This document shows, one piece after another, positions 48,193 through 60,396 of a DNA stretch of 64,000 bases. The stretch covers positions 46,101,010 through 46,165,009 of the forward strand of contig NC_031773.1 of the NCBI RefSeq assembly GCF_001522545.3, in the 5' to 3' direction. A model generated the notes under the pieces. That model saw only the letters and a program-made list of their open reading frames with translations. It was not told the DNA's origin and made no database searches. Position 1 is the first letter of the stretch. Every line of letters begins with the position of its first letter. Source of the DNA: Parus major (taxonomy: Eukaryota > Chordata > Aves > Passeriformes > Paridae). Both the position numbers and the translations under genes were made by a program.

Positions 48193-51100
48193 CATGGAAT
48201 TTGGGGAAACATCAGTCTTGTGTTCAGATTCAAATTAGGGAGAAAATTAAATCACCCTCCTTGGTCTGATTTTTTTTATTTTTTATTTTTTTTTGGTTTG
48301 GGGTTTTTTGAGGATGTTATGGACTGATCAGGGATGATGATGGGATAGCTCCCTGATACTGTGCTGTGATAGGAATACGTAATTACTGTACCCATACCTG
48401 AAAGCTCATCTTCCCATAGCAAATTAGCTATCTCCTGCATTAAGATATGGATGTATATTTTCAACAGGCTGAGATGAAATATTCCTACAATCAATTAAAT
48501 GCTCATGATTAAAGGAACACTGATACACAGCAGCATCTGACATGCCATGGAAATCTCCAAGCTTCTGGCAAGCAGGAGGGGTATCAACCAGAAGCAATGT
48601 GGCAAGCAGGAGGGGAAATGTGGCTCTGGCACTAGCTAGCACATAGGTCCTGCACTGGGAGTTTGTGCTGCACTGCAAGATGTGGCCTTACCAGAGGTTT
48701 TTTGGTTCTCTGCAAAGTTAGGATTTAGATATTAAAATATTTAGATATTAAGAATTTAGGTATTAAGATATTTAGATATTAAATTCCAGCAGCACTGGGT
48801 ATTTTTGAGCTGTTGTACCTTCTCAGCTGCAGCTCTCCAAGCACCTTTACTGCTTTTCCCTGTCTGCCCTTCACACTCTTGATGAGGCTCCCATAAACCT
48901 GCACAAAACCAGTTATAATTCTCTTCTGCCTATCAAAGCCTTCACAAGTTAGGCAATTGGTCTGTAAAAGTTAGACAATTGGTGTGTAAAGCCTGCTGCC
49001 TACCATGCTGACTAATGTTGTCTGATTGTTCCCTTGTACTCCCCCGTTGGTCCATCTGTACCCATCTGCTACCTTTTGTCTTGTAATTAAATTGTAACCA
49101 CTTTGGGGTAGGAGCCACCTCATTTGCTAATGTTCACTCAGCTCCCTGCAGAGTCCCAAATCAATAACTGGGTGCTGGGGACAGCAGTGCAAGAGTATAT
49201 ACACATGGCAAAGGGCACCTCTCACTGTGTGGCATGAGCAAGTCAGCTGAGAGAAAGCTCCAGACAAGAGTTCTCATCCAGAATACAATGGAGATGAGGG
49301 CAGTCTTCTCTTGAGGCTGGATGTTGTTATCACATTAGTACATGGAGCACAATCCTCCGGGATCCCCAGTCCAAGGAGTTAGGTTGGCAACCCCAGTAAA
49401 GGTCAGATGGCTGCTATCACCCTCATCAGCTACACCAGCACAGAAATGGTAGGAGGCATTCTAACTACAGCTTGGGCTTAATAAAGATCTCCAGATATTC
49501 CAATATCTGATTTGCATAAGAGGACAAGGTCTCTCCAAGAAGCTGTCATTGTTTCAATGTAAGAATTCCCTCCAGTAGCAAGGGAGTAGGGTCTGGTGGA
49601 GAAGAGCCAGAATATTTTTCTGCAGGCTCATGAATCATACAAATACATTCCAAAATTCAAGCAAAGTCAGGAACTGCTTCAGCAAGAGGCAAAGAGAATG
49701 GACAGCTTATAATGACATAACATAACAGTGGTTAGGAACAGACACCCAATATGTTCTCTTTGGTCAGAGCTAGACTAGCTTATTATTTGCAGTAATACAG
49801 CAAAGACACAGTTTGACCAGCATGTCTGCAAGATTTATATAGAAGGCTTTTTCAGAAAGATTTTTCCATTTATCCTCTGATAAGGAAGGCTTTGTGCAGC
49901 ACTCGGGTCTGCCCTTCTCCTTAGGAGTCAGTGCAAGATTAACATGGCCATAATTAGCCACAAATACATACAGTTAGATGCTGGACAACTGTGAGAAGTC
50001 AGGCCAAATCCTGGCAGTGGGTGCAGCATAGGTGCACAAATAAAGCCATCTGGTTGTCTGATTGAATCAGGGTCATAAACAGACCCATCAGATGTGACCT
50101 AGATCAGGTGTCTAAGGGACACTCATTTGGGAGTGGGATATCCATAAAATATGTATTCTTTGATGCAAGTCTGCTGTCTAATGAGAAGTAAGGCATTAAG
50201 CCAATTATGGTCTCTTAGAGACACGTCCAGAAAGAATACTTTAAAAATAAGGAGGGAAATGCACCTACAGACTCCTGTTCTAATTTCAGCCATATGTGCT
50301 TGAATCCAGAACAGTCCCTCTGCCCGAAGAGAAGCTATATCCTTCTAAAAACTGGTTCTGTGGGAACAGAATCAGTCACTTACTCTGAGTAGGTTTAAAC
50401 AAACTTCTATGCCATTTCTCCCCAGGGACAATGAGTCATAAATCCCCATGTACACAGCAAAATTAGCAAAACAAGACTGATTGGAAAAAACAATCCAATC
50501 TTGTCTCACTGCAAAAGGAGTCGGTGAAATAAAAAAATAATTTCCTCCCTGGACACACAGGCAAGGTGCCAGAAGTCCACACAGAGAGCAGAACCCGACC
50601 AAAGGCCGTAACTTCTACTCCATGGAGGCAAGCATACACGTGCATGCAATGTGTAAGTGATCAGAAAGGCTTGCTAGGTGGGCACCAGACAACACAAGGA
50701 AGAAACTGTCTCAAAAAACCTAGTCATCTTTCAAAAGGCAGGGGAGGGCCTTGGATTTGTACAGCTGCAGTTTTCACCTCACAACCCTACATTTTTGTTC
50801 CTCTCCTATTTTTAAAGAGCCTTCTTTAAGGAGGCTTTTATTCTCTAAGAAAGTGAAATGAAGAAAATCGAAGTCCTTCCTCCTGCTAAGCAATATAACA
50901 GATAGGATAACATGATTCATATTGATTCTTCACGGAGTGGTCAGTACCACATGGACCGTTACTAACAGCCAAGAATACCGATCGGTATTTTCTGTCCTCT
51001 TCCCTGTTATTTCTGCCACTGGGACATTGAAGCACACAAAGAGATGACAGCGAATATTTCTTTTAATGCACAGTAAGACTTGAGATCAGCCCTGAAGGCT

Positions 51101-51405
51101 GAATCATCATCAAATGCTACAGCCTCTTCAGCAGCTCTGTGGTGTTCATCAGCTCCCCAAAGGTGCAGACTTCAGGAGGTGACAAGTGCCTCTGTAAGAG
51201 CTCTTGTTTGCAGCCATGCACAATAGCCTTCACATGCCAACTGCCTGCTCGTACAAAAGGTTCATGGTAGAAGCTTGAAGAAATTATGTCCTCACCGGAT
51301 CAGGCTTGAAATTTCTGCTGATCAGCTTGTCCATAACCCGGGTTGTCTCTCCTATGAAATAAGCTGGTTTTTCTGAGACACTCTTCAGGTCTGTCTTGCT
51401 CATCT
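48193..51405. other. Intronic interval without a recognised gene
   Basis: It holds a T/A-rich tract at 48269-48306, a direct repeat of ggcaagcaggagggg near 48567 and 48602, an AT-rich tandem array at 48723-48784 and a short near-tandem repeat near 48946-48990 (gttaggcaattggt and gttagacaattggt). No exon or RNA gene was recognised. Confidence 0.5.
48723..48784. repeat. Four-copy AT-rich tandem repeat
   Basis: About four copies of a 15-16 bp unit of the form atttagatattaa(g/a)a are arranged head to tail, with small differences (one copy has ggtatt for gatatt). It is a minisatellite-like array and potentially length-variable. Confidence 0.9.
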
Positions 51406-51715
51406 AATCACAGAAATGTAGGCTGGCAGAGAACCACAAGAGATCACTTACTGCATCCACCAGCTCGGAGGCAGGACAAGACAGATTGAGATCCTGCCCT
51501 GCTGGATATTTTTCTCTATGTCCTCCAGCAAATGAACCTCTACCAGCAAATGAGCCTCACCATGTCTCACCATGCCAATAATTAGGCAGCTCTCTACATA
51601 ACTAACTGAAATCTTTCTGCTTGAAAATTTAGCAAGACAACCTCTTTCTCCCTACTGGGGCATGAAAAGCAGCTGATCAGTATGTCCTTTTTTCAACAAT
51701 TATTTAGGTGTCCAA
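51406..51715 (-). repeat. Old CR1 LINE 3' fragment, antisense to plus strand
   Basis: The plus strand begins aatcacagaaatgtaggctgg, the reverse complement of the 'ccagccctacatttctgtgatt' type CR1 end. It continues through blocks equivalent to 'aggcaggac', 'ccaataattaggcag' and 'ctgatcagtatgtcc'. It is older and more diverged than the copies at 41041 and 47691. An internal near-duplication (ccagcaaatgaacctc / ccagcaaatgagcctc, 51527-51558) interrupts it. Confidence 0.75.
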
Positions 51716-53694
51716 AAATTTATCTTGTTCTCTTTCCTTATTTTTTAGATAAGGGAAAGCTTAATTTTTCATTTTTCTCTTCTAAATCCTTCTTTCCTTT
51801 CTGTATCTCCCTCCTATACCCCAGGGGAACCCTTTCCAGGCATGGGTAGGCATAATGGTGCTCTGTCCCAAGCTGGAGACAGGGTCACAGAAGTTCACAA
51901 ATTCATGCAGACTGTGATCGAGGCTGAACACATCTCTGGAAAGCCCATGTGGCAGAGAGTAGTGGCACTATTTTCCACCTTGTTGCAGCATTAGGAAGTC
52001 CTGGAAGTCTACAGTCACTGAGGCAGCTGACAGGATGTCACAGCAAATGGCCCCATTCCCAGGGAGCACTAATGTGTACCGTGCTGTAAGGGTACAGGCT
52101 AGGAGCAGCCTGCCCATGAATTTGTAGTCATGGTCACACCAACAGAACAGAGGAAGCAGAACAGACCCTGCTGGAGCTGAAGAGTTCAAAAGTCAAATGC
52201 TGATAATTATAGCACCAGCAGCAGGCAAACATTTTATCTGCTGAGTGGGGTGAAGGTTGATAGGGGCAGAGGATTAGTACATGCAGCAAGAAGAATGAAC
52301 CTTTCAGCGTAAGTTTCCCATCTGTCCTCTAAGATGGCTCATAGTGGCACCCTAAACAAAACCATCACCTGGATATTTGGTTGTCCAGTCAGGAAGAAGA
52401 GTGAATGGGGTGTGCTTGGTAAGAGATGGAGGGAGATTGTGAGCCAAAGGGTTCTGTGGGGTGGCACAAGAAGTTGGTGTCATGAGCCTCATGGAAAAGT
52501 GCTCTGAATCCCCAGTGACACAACTAAGAGAAGAGGCAGAGAAGAATCAGCAAACTGGAGAGGCTGAGCACAAACTAGTGGTACAAGTGATGTAAACCTC
52601 ACTAGTAATCAAAGTAAAGAATCTGGAAGAGGGCCTCAAAGTTCCTAACATTTGTGTCACCCCAGGTTTGCTGGGGGAAAGTGAGGAAGCAGACAGGAGG
52701 ATCTGGGAGCTAGTGAGACAGGACTGCTGGCAGGGAGCTAGTGGGATAGGACTCAGTAGAGAAGGAGGATATGAGCAAGAGCTGGAGATAGAAGCAGTTG
52801 CTAGCTTTCACAAAGGGATCATGAACCCAAAATTAAGTTCTCATCATATGTGGGATCATAGGAGAGCAGAAGAAAAAGGCAAATAGTGAAGAAAAATACT
52901 AGGTGAAAATTCTTCCCACACAAAATATCACAACCCGCTGACACAAAACCTAGTGTAGTACTGACCCTCTGGCTCACTTTGCAAGGCATCTGGCCCGCAC
53001 TCACCACTGCACCGAGGCATGGCCCTTCATGGGGCATGAGAGTGGACATCTTTCACCACCTCCATCTGCATACCTGCATCTCTAGGATAAATACAACAGG
53101 GGCATCTAGGCACCCAAAACACCCCTAGGCTAACTGGCCAGTGAAGTAAAGAGCTTTACTAACCAGCTGAAAAGGTAGTGAGGGAAGGCATGCAGCCTTC
53201 TGCCCCCAAGGAGCAGAGTACAGAGAAGTGAATGAAATTCAGAGCATTTGCTTATCATTATGAATCATTACTCATGGTTCAGACAAGCAGGAGAGCTCAA
53301 GTTACTGCCCCTTGTAGAAGGCGGTTTCTTGTTCTTTCATGATTGTCAGCCCTATAAGGCTTCAGTTTGTCTGAAGCACTCACGAGGAGATTTATCATCA
53401 TCAGTGTCTGGGGGCAGCTACAACTCCTCTGGAAAATTAATTCCTGTTCTGAAATAACTGGTGATGTTGTGAAGATATTTATTCCCAAATTGGGAAAAAA
53501 AAAAATCAAAATCACAAAAGATTTCACAGACCTGAAATCCTGAAACAGTTGTCACTGTCTGGATCTTTGCTGCTCAGAAAATGGAAGACTTCACACCTAT
53601 TTTAAAACATATCTTTTTATATATCTCTACTCCATGAGACTCACCCTCAAAATCCATTTGCCATCTTTCAAGAATCAAAAGCACCAAGTTGTAC
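51716..53694. other. Intronic interval without a recognised gene
   Basis: An imperfect direct repeat of gggagctagtg(a/g)ga(c/t)aggact occurs at about 52706-52751. An A run lies near 53497-53507. No exon, RNA gene or classified element was recognised. Confidence 0.5.
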
Positions 53695-54138
53695 AGAGCT
53701 GCAAACTGTGTTACTAAACCCAGAGGAGACTAACAGAAATGATCAGAAGACTAGAAAACATGACCTACCAAGAGGAAATGAACAAATTCTTGTTTAACCT
53801 ACACCAGAGATGACTGGAAGACAACATGATAGAAGACTTCAAACCCACATAGGGACAATAAGAAGTGGTAGAGGATAAACAGTTCCCTAAGTCCATTAGG
53901 GAGACACAAAGTATTCATGGGCTTAAATTGCAGCCAGAGAAATCTAGGTTAGACATTAGAAAAACTTAGCACAGTAAGGAGAACGAAGTCATAGAAGAGG
54001 TCGACTTGGGATTTCTAGCACTGAAGGTCTCTCAGAACAGGTGAGACAAACATCTGTCAGGAATAATTTCAGTCTAGTTAAACCCTCTCTTGGGGCTCAG
54101 GGAGGCATTAGATGACCTCTTGATGTTCCTTCCAGGCA
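53695..54138 (+). repeat. Old CR1 LINE 3' region, plus strand
   Basis: The sequence follows the CR1 3' order on the plus strand for about 440 bp: 'catgatagaagacttcaaa' near 53825, 'gggcttaaattgcagccagag' near 53919, 'aggttagacattagaaaaactt' near 53946, 'gaacaggtgagacaaacatctgtcagg' near 54035 and finally 'gatgacctcttgatgttccttccagg' near 54112-54136. All blocks are in correct order, so the family is secure, though the copy is diverged and lacks the terminal octamers. It is antisense to GRIN2B. Confidence 0.85.
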
Positions 54139-56489
54139 TAGCATCTGATTGTGGATAGAAGTGTGTAGTTAAAGATTGAGCTACAGTGAATGCAACTGGA
54201 TCAAATCAGTGTTTCCCATGCAGTCCTTTATCTCATGTCTCTTACTGCCTGAGTGTTTGCCTAAAAGTTGCCAGGATGAAACATCTTGCTATTTACATAA
54301 AATTAGTGAGAATTTGGATCATGTTCTAAAGGTATTGGAATTATGTGCTAAAAGTCTATCAATAATTTCTTGTATTGTAGCATTGCCTGCGAGCAGTTGT
54401 TAAGGGCCAACAGTTTGTGTTGCCTGACTCTCTGCAAGAATGGAACAAAACTATGATTCTTTGTCACAAAGATCTCTGTTTCACACTTATATTTTTATGT
54501 TTGCATTTCTACTGAATGGAAAAAAAATTAGGAAAAAGAGCATGAGGTTCCAGGTATGAAAGGTTCTGGTCTATGATTGGAACATGTTGGAGACTACTTC
54601 AATGTCTTCCATGAAGAAAATGCCAGCATGAAAATTAAACCAGTTTGGAGTTTGATTATAATAACCTGATCCTCTCTGAGAAAAACACCCACTTTGAGAC
54701 AAAATATTTGTGTCCAGGAAGCACTATGTGTTTTTCTTACCACTAATACCATAGTTCATGATAGCCTCATTTCAGTCCAGCCCCAGCTCCTATGAAATGA
54801 AAGATTGTTTTGATTTAATGGATCCCCAAAGACAGCAAGGATCTAATCCCAACACTTGTGATCACCAGGATCTCTTCTACTAATTTTCTGGTTCATCTGA
54901 GAGCCCACAAATACACTCTCAGGGACTGAACAACCCTTTTCACCACTGACAGAAGCCACCAAGCCTTCATTGAAGGTGCGACATGTGAAGCATGTGACAG
55001 GCAAGATAAAAACAGGACTGGTATTTAGCTGTGCCTCCCTGGAGACTGCAAAGCATTCCAGCAACAGATTCCCACAGCCAGCCCTGCTAATAACCCCTAG
55101 GAGGATTCATGCTGTTACTGCTTCATTTTCCTTCTCTGACGATGGAATTTTCCCCCATGAGAACAAATTTGGTGCCAGCTAGGAACAAATCCTCCTGGAC
55201 TTTTCCTGGTAAGCTTTAATGAAGTTGAGTGACAGACTGAGCCTGATGTGAGGTCTCTGCAGCCTGAGCTTTGCATGTCCACACCTTGTGCAGTATCTAG
55301 ACAGCTTGCCTTCAGCTGTCCACACGTTATGCCATGCTCTTTGTTTCCTGACACTCCTGGCCCCCTGAGACCTCTTCTCCAGACCACACACCCTCATCTG
55401 GTCTGAATAGTGCTAAGACCATGAGGTAGACAGGTCCTCTTGGAAACCAGGCTGGGACTACTGGGAGACCCTAGTGCCTTCCAGGAACTAAGGTGACCGT
55501 TCTTCTGTCTCATCCACAAGCTGTTCCCTACAGCTCTCTTCTGAATACACTTCTCCTGACAGATCCCCATTTCATTTTCATTTCCCCATTAATTTCTTCC
55601 TCACTTACACCAAGCAGGCCACTTGCAAGCCTGTGCAGGGAACAAGCAGGCAAGGAGAGAAAGTTTTCTCTGTGTGGTGGGACAAAGGGGCATTTTTCTA
55701 AGCCATACACATGATTGCATCCAGACCAACCTCTTTTTCATATCTATCATGTATTCTGATGAATTCTCCTTCCTTTACTCTGACTTCTCACACCCATTTA
55801 TATCTCATTTTCTTAGCCCTTCAACTACCCCCTCTGCCTCAACTGAAACCCTTTGGGAACGCTTGTTCTTAGCCTGGACCACTGACATTTATGTGGGATG
55901 TGAAATGCACCAAAACTTCCCACTAACTCAGAAATTCACACCATTTCTAAAATGGTGCTTTGGGTTACATGCAAATTATTCAAAAATATGCAAATTTGGA
56001 TCTTTGAACAACTCAATATGATCTCACGTTCACATCCTACTTAATGTACCGTCCCATTTCAAGGGGTACTGGCCAGATATATCAACCACAGTTAATACTG
56101 GCATCAATTTCCAAGCATGGTTGTAGCTCAGCCATAGTCACCTACCATACAGAACTTCACTGCCATCAAGCCAGACTGAGAAATATTTTCTGTCTCAGCC
56201 ATTGAAACTCACGGCATAGAGGAGATATCTTCTCTGAAAGGCCGGAAAACTTATGTTCAGAGGTTACAGAGAGGAAGCTGATGAATTTTTTATGCATGCT
56301 AATGGAAGACTGTAATGGCATCCTGCATGGAGAAGACAGCAGCCTGGGCACTGGAGATACCAGTAATCTGGGATACAAGAAGTAGATTGCTAGCCCGTGA
56401 TAGGAAGTACAGAAAGGTGGGGAGGATTATTTGCCTGGAGCCTTCCCCCTTCTTCTGACACAGTTTGAGAATTACCAAACATATCCTAC
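54139..56489. other. Intronic interval next to exon A
   Basis: This is the 5' part of the long intron, immediately downstream of the exon A donor. No repeat family, exon or RNA gene was recognised. Its open frames are short and unrecognised. Confidence 0.5.
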
Positions 56490-56604
56490 CCTCTCCCACT
56501 TCCTCTCCTTGGTCAAAAGGATGATGACCAGCTTGGGATGCATCTGGTATCCGTCCTCACTGAACGACAAATTCCTGCCTTCAAAGGTGACATTGATCAG
56601 GTAC
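56490..56604 (-). CDS. GRIN2B: GRIN2B exon A: end of amino-terminal domain
   Basis: This 115-bp exon encodes one base completing an Arg codon plus 38 codons. The translation starts [11 protein letters not shown] and ends [10 protein letters not shown], matching human GluN2B residues about 337-375. This is the last part of the extracellular amino-terminal (LIVBP-like) domain, which in GluN2B assembles with GluN1 and carries allosteric modulation. Two N-glycosylation sequons are visible, N-V-T and N-L-S. The acceptor is ccacag before 56604 and the donor is gtagga after 56490, so the exon enters in phase 2 and leaves in phase 0. The next exon begins Val-Gly-Lys, giving the family junction KWER|VGKW. 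One difference from the human protein as I remember it is Thr for Asn in LLTKERKW. The preceding exon is more than 7.3 kb away, outside the window. Confidence 0.93.
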
Positions 56605-58492
56605 CTGTGGGAGAGAGAAGAGAGCAAGGAGAACATTAATGCTTGGAAACAAAACCCTAAACAAGACCCTGCCTCCCCTCTTCAGCTCACATCAGGAGGG
56701 CAGGAGCACAGTTCAAAAAATGGAAAATCTAAGAAGGGAGTTAGAAAAACAGGACAATTCGTCCAGAAAATAGGACAGTCAGGTGAGGCAGGGAAATTGC
56801 CCCCATTTTGTGACTGGGATAGGGAAGTGATGTGCTGTGTTGGCTCTCAATGAATTCCTAAAAGCACTCTAAGAGTCACACCCACATGTATGCCCACAGT
56901 CCCTGGTTTTCCTCTGCCTCAAAGGGCAGAAGGATCCATAGCAATCAGCTGTGTAAACACTCCACAGCCCACACTTCGCTCACTCTCCAAAAGGGATTTT
57001 GCATGCCACTTGAGGACAGTGATGGGCGACAGGTGAAGCAGTGGAGACAGCCTCTCCCCAGCCCAAATATCGAGGCAGTGACTAGGGAAGCAGAGGAAGG
57101 AGCAGCAAACCTGCAAGAATCTCTATCCGTACCAAAGCCAGCACAACTCATGAGGCCCAGAGTGATCCTGTGAAGGAGCTCAGGAATAGGGATAAGGATA
57201 TTGAAAGAGCCCAGTGAAAGTCATTTTTCCTAGGGACAGAGTCGAGCCTTATTCCCAGTAAAATCAAACTAAAGGGTGATCAGCCCTGCAGCCAACATCA
57301 GCGATTCTCTTTGTCTGGAAAGACCCCATCACTTCTGCAGAAGGAACTCCCTGTTGAAGCATTTCATGTCAGCTGAACAAATGGACAGGTAAACAGTCAG
57401 AGCTTCAATCTCATTTATCCTAAAACCTCCTTACTCAGCTCTGGCAATAGGGAAGATCTATAAGTGGGCTGAGATTACAGCTACACTCATTTCAAGGCCT
57501 TGCTGCAATGTGAGAGCATGTTAAAGGGGTGTTGCTGTAAATAAGAATCAGGTCTATTGTTTCCTTAACTGTCAGACCATCTAGAAATACACTGTAGGGA
57601 AGAGGAGGTAAATACACATTTCACAGTTCAGTGGTTTATATGACATCTCCGTGGCACTCTGACAGTTTACCCTGTTCATATATTTCACTTCAATTCACAA
57701 TCCTGTTGCATGAAGTAGATTTTACCTTTGTAAATCTGCTGTGGCACCAGTAGCATCACATCACCATGAGAGGCAGAGGTGACCAAGCTGCCTGCAGGGC
57801 TAGCCCCTGGACTCTGCACTCTCCTACTTTGCACAGTTCTATAAATTACACAAGCAACATTTCTATTACAGACATGAGAGGTTCTTCTGCTCTATTACAC
57901 CATGACATCAGGAAACATTTCCTAATGTTCAGCTTCAATTTGTCCCTTATGAACTCAATTTGAACCAATTTCAAGAAAATAAATAAGAGAAAAAAATCTG
58001 CTCTTTCAGTGGGTTCACGGTTTCCTACCATCTGCACAGAGACACCCCTGCTAATCTAATGAAACCATTGTATCAGGGAAACTTCTTCAAACAAATGAAA
58101 AAAACAAGTCATGATTTTAGTCATTTCATTTTCAAATTTTTTTGTTCCAACTCCATTAATCAACCAAACTCATCTACTAATTCCCCATTGCCAAGTGCAA
58201 TCAGCAATTATGTTTATTTCTAAAGGAAATTTCACACTTGCTCCATGTTGTGACCTTCAAGGGATGTGTTCAGTGTTGGAAATACAGCCATAAGGGAGCC
58301 CAGCATGAAACATCTGCAACTGGACAATTTTCAAAGGCAGACTATTGGTTATTTTCCAAAAACCAAAGCCACTTGGAACCCAAACATTGAGTGAACCCCT
58401 GAACATCCTCAACCTGGAAAATCTTAGCCACACAATTGTTTGTAATGGCATAAAACATCCCACGTCAGGACCACACATGCCCTTTTTCTGGC

Positions 58493-58509
58493 TTTTTTTT
58501 TTTTTTTTT
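58493..58509. repeat. Poly(T) tract, T17
   Basis: An uninterrupted T17 run is followed by C5. On the minus strand it is an A17 run, which could be a retroposed tail, but no element body was recognised beside it. Confidence 0.9.
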
Positions 58510-60377
58510 CCCCCAGCTGTGTGAATTGTTCTGGTACTAAGGAATGCCAGGCACAGGCAATTGCCAGCTATGTGCACCCTGCAAGACCTAGTTAAGGCTC
58601 TGGTGGTGGGAGGAATCTTCCAGTGGACCAAGATGACAACTTCATGACTTCTCTGCACCTGCCACCAGAGTAAAGACAAAGAAAGGCTCCAAGAAGATGA
58701 GGATACCATTGGCTTGATGGGAGTTCCAGCTTTATATGCCAGTAATGAGTAAGCAATGCCAACATCTAATTAACAAACACTAATATTAAACCATTCTCAA
58801 CCCTCTTTCTCTTCACATCCAAGAACGATTCCACTACAGGTATCTCCCTTGCACAGCTTGAGAAGAAGACTTCACAGAAATCAGCAACAGCTATGAGACA
58901 AGAGGGTGTCATTTATGCTCATTTTCACTGGAAAGATTAGAACCTCTAATAATAATCAAGGTGGGATCATCAATGACTCCGATCCTTGGAGCTGCCTTGA
59001 GATTTACACTTAAAGCAGCACTAAAATCCCTTCCTTCACACCTTAATGACTGAAATTAGTCTCCAAATTTGGCAATATAATTCTTCAGAGTGTTTTCTCT
59101 CCGACCCATTAGCAATACGCTTACAAAAGTTTCCAGGAGAAGTGCAGAAGAAGAGGCATACCCCCCCTCAGCTTTCCCTGCTCCCCTGTACCTACCCTGC
59201 CACCTAGCACAAGGATGCAGGGGGCTAGAGCAGCTCACAGGGAATTGCAGGGCTTGCTTGGGTGCACTGAGCCTATGTGACAAAGCATCAGGGCTTGAAG
59301 GACTCCCAGGCAGGCCGAGTCAGCAGCATGCTGCAAGGCAGCCACACTCCAGTGGCTCTGCCCTCCATCATTACTGCAGCAGTAGCCATCCCCTTCAGCA
59401 GTATTGCTGCCCTGCTACACCAGCACCACTGCTGCCTGCTCTGGCCAGGGGGATTTGGCTCCTCTCTACAGTCCACACACACTCCAGTCCCTAATCAGGC
59501 AAGCAGGGAGCTGAGAGACTCCCTGACATATCTGAACTGAGCCACCAGCTCTGACGGGGCACAACATGAGGGCAACATGAGGTTGTGCAGGAAGGTGACA
59601 TAAACCAGAAGGAAACTGTGCCTGTAAAAATCTTAATCCCTGCAGGTTTGGGACTACAAGATGGAGAGAAAGGGGGCATGGTGGGGGCTGACACAGGCAA
59701 CTTAATTTAATTTGCTAGAAGCACCTTTCAGCAAGAGATTTTGCTTACGTGGCAATTTCTGGAGCTACTTGATGTAAGCACAGAAGGGTTGAGCCCTCGG
59801 CCAGCCCAGTGGCAATGCAGCAAACACAATGCCCAAACTCAGACGGGTGAGAGCAAAACATACACAGCCTGTGGAAACATGCTGACATGGTGAGCCCTGT
59901 GCTATGGACAAGCAGATGGGAACAAAGGGAAATGAAATTGGACCTAAGTCCCCATCCTGGGATCTGAGACAACATCACCCATCCTAGATGTAAGGCTGTC
60001 AGCTCCAAAAGTTAAAGGAGAGTGTTTTAAAGGCATAGCAAATGGAGCATTATACCACATCAGATGGCAAATTTAGGACCAGCAGAGAGATGATGGCATT
60101 TTAAATGGTTTCAGCCAGTGGTGGAGAAAGCCTGGAGAGGCAGATATGGTGGGTGCAGGGGGCTTAAGGGAACACAAGAAAGGGTGCTAACCAAATTTTT
60201 TTCTGCTCCAGAGACAGGTGTGAAGGAGATGCATTTGAAATCAGCACTAGCCAATCCTACCTCTGCCTCCAGTGCCTTTCTTGGAATCAGCTCCTCCTAA
60301 GCCTGCTGACTGGAGGGGCAAATTTGGACATTGCGTCGGTTCACTCTGTCACATTCCCTGCCTCACATGTGTGCAGC

Positions 60378-60396
60378 ACACACACAAACACACACC
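60378..60396. repeat. Short CA microsatellite
   Basis: An interrupted (CA)n run of about nine units (cacacacacaaacacacac). It is too short to say more. Confidence 0.85.

Noticed and set aside
58493..58516. Plus-strand splice acceptor (T17-C5-ag)
   Set aside because: It has the form of a strong acceptor, but nothing downstream resembles an exon and the only gene known here is on the other strand.
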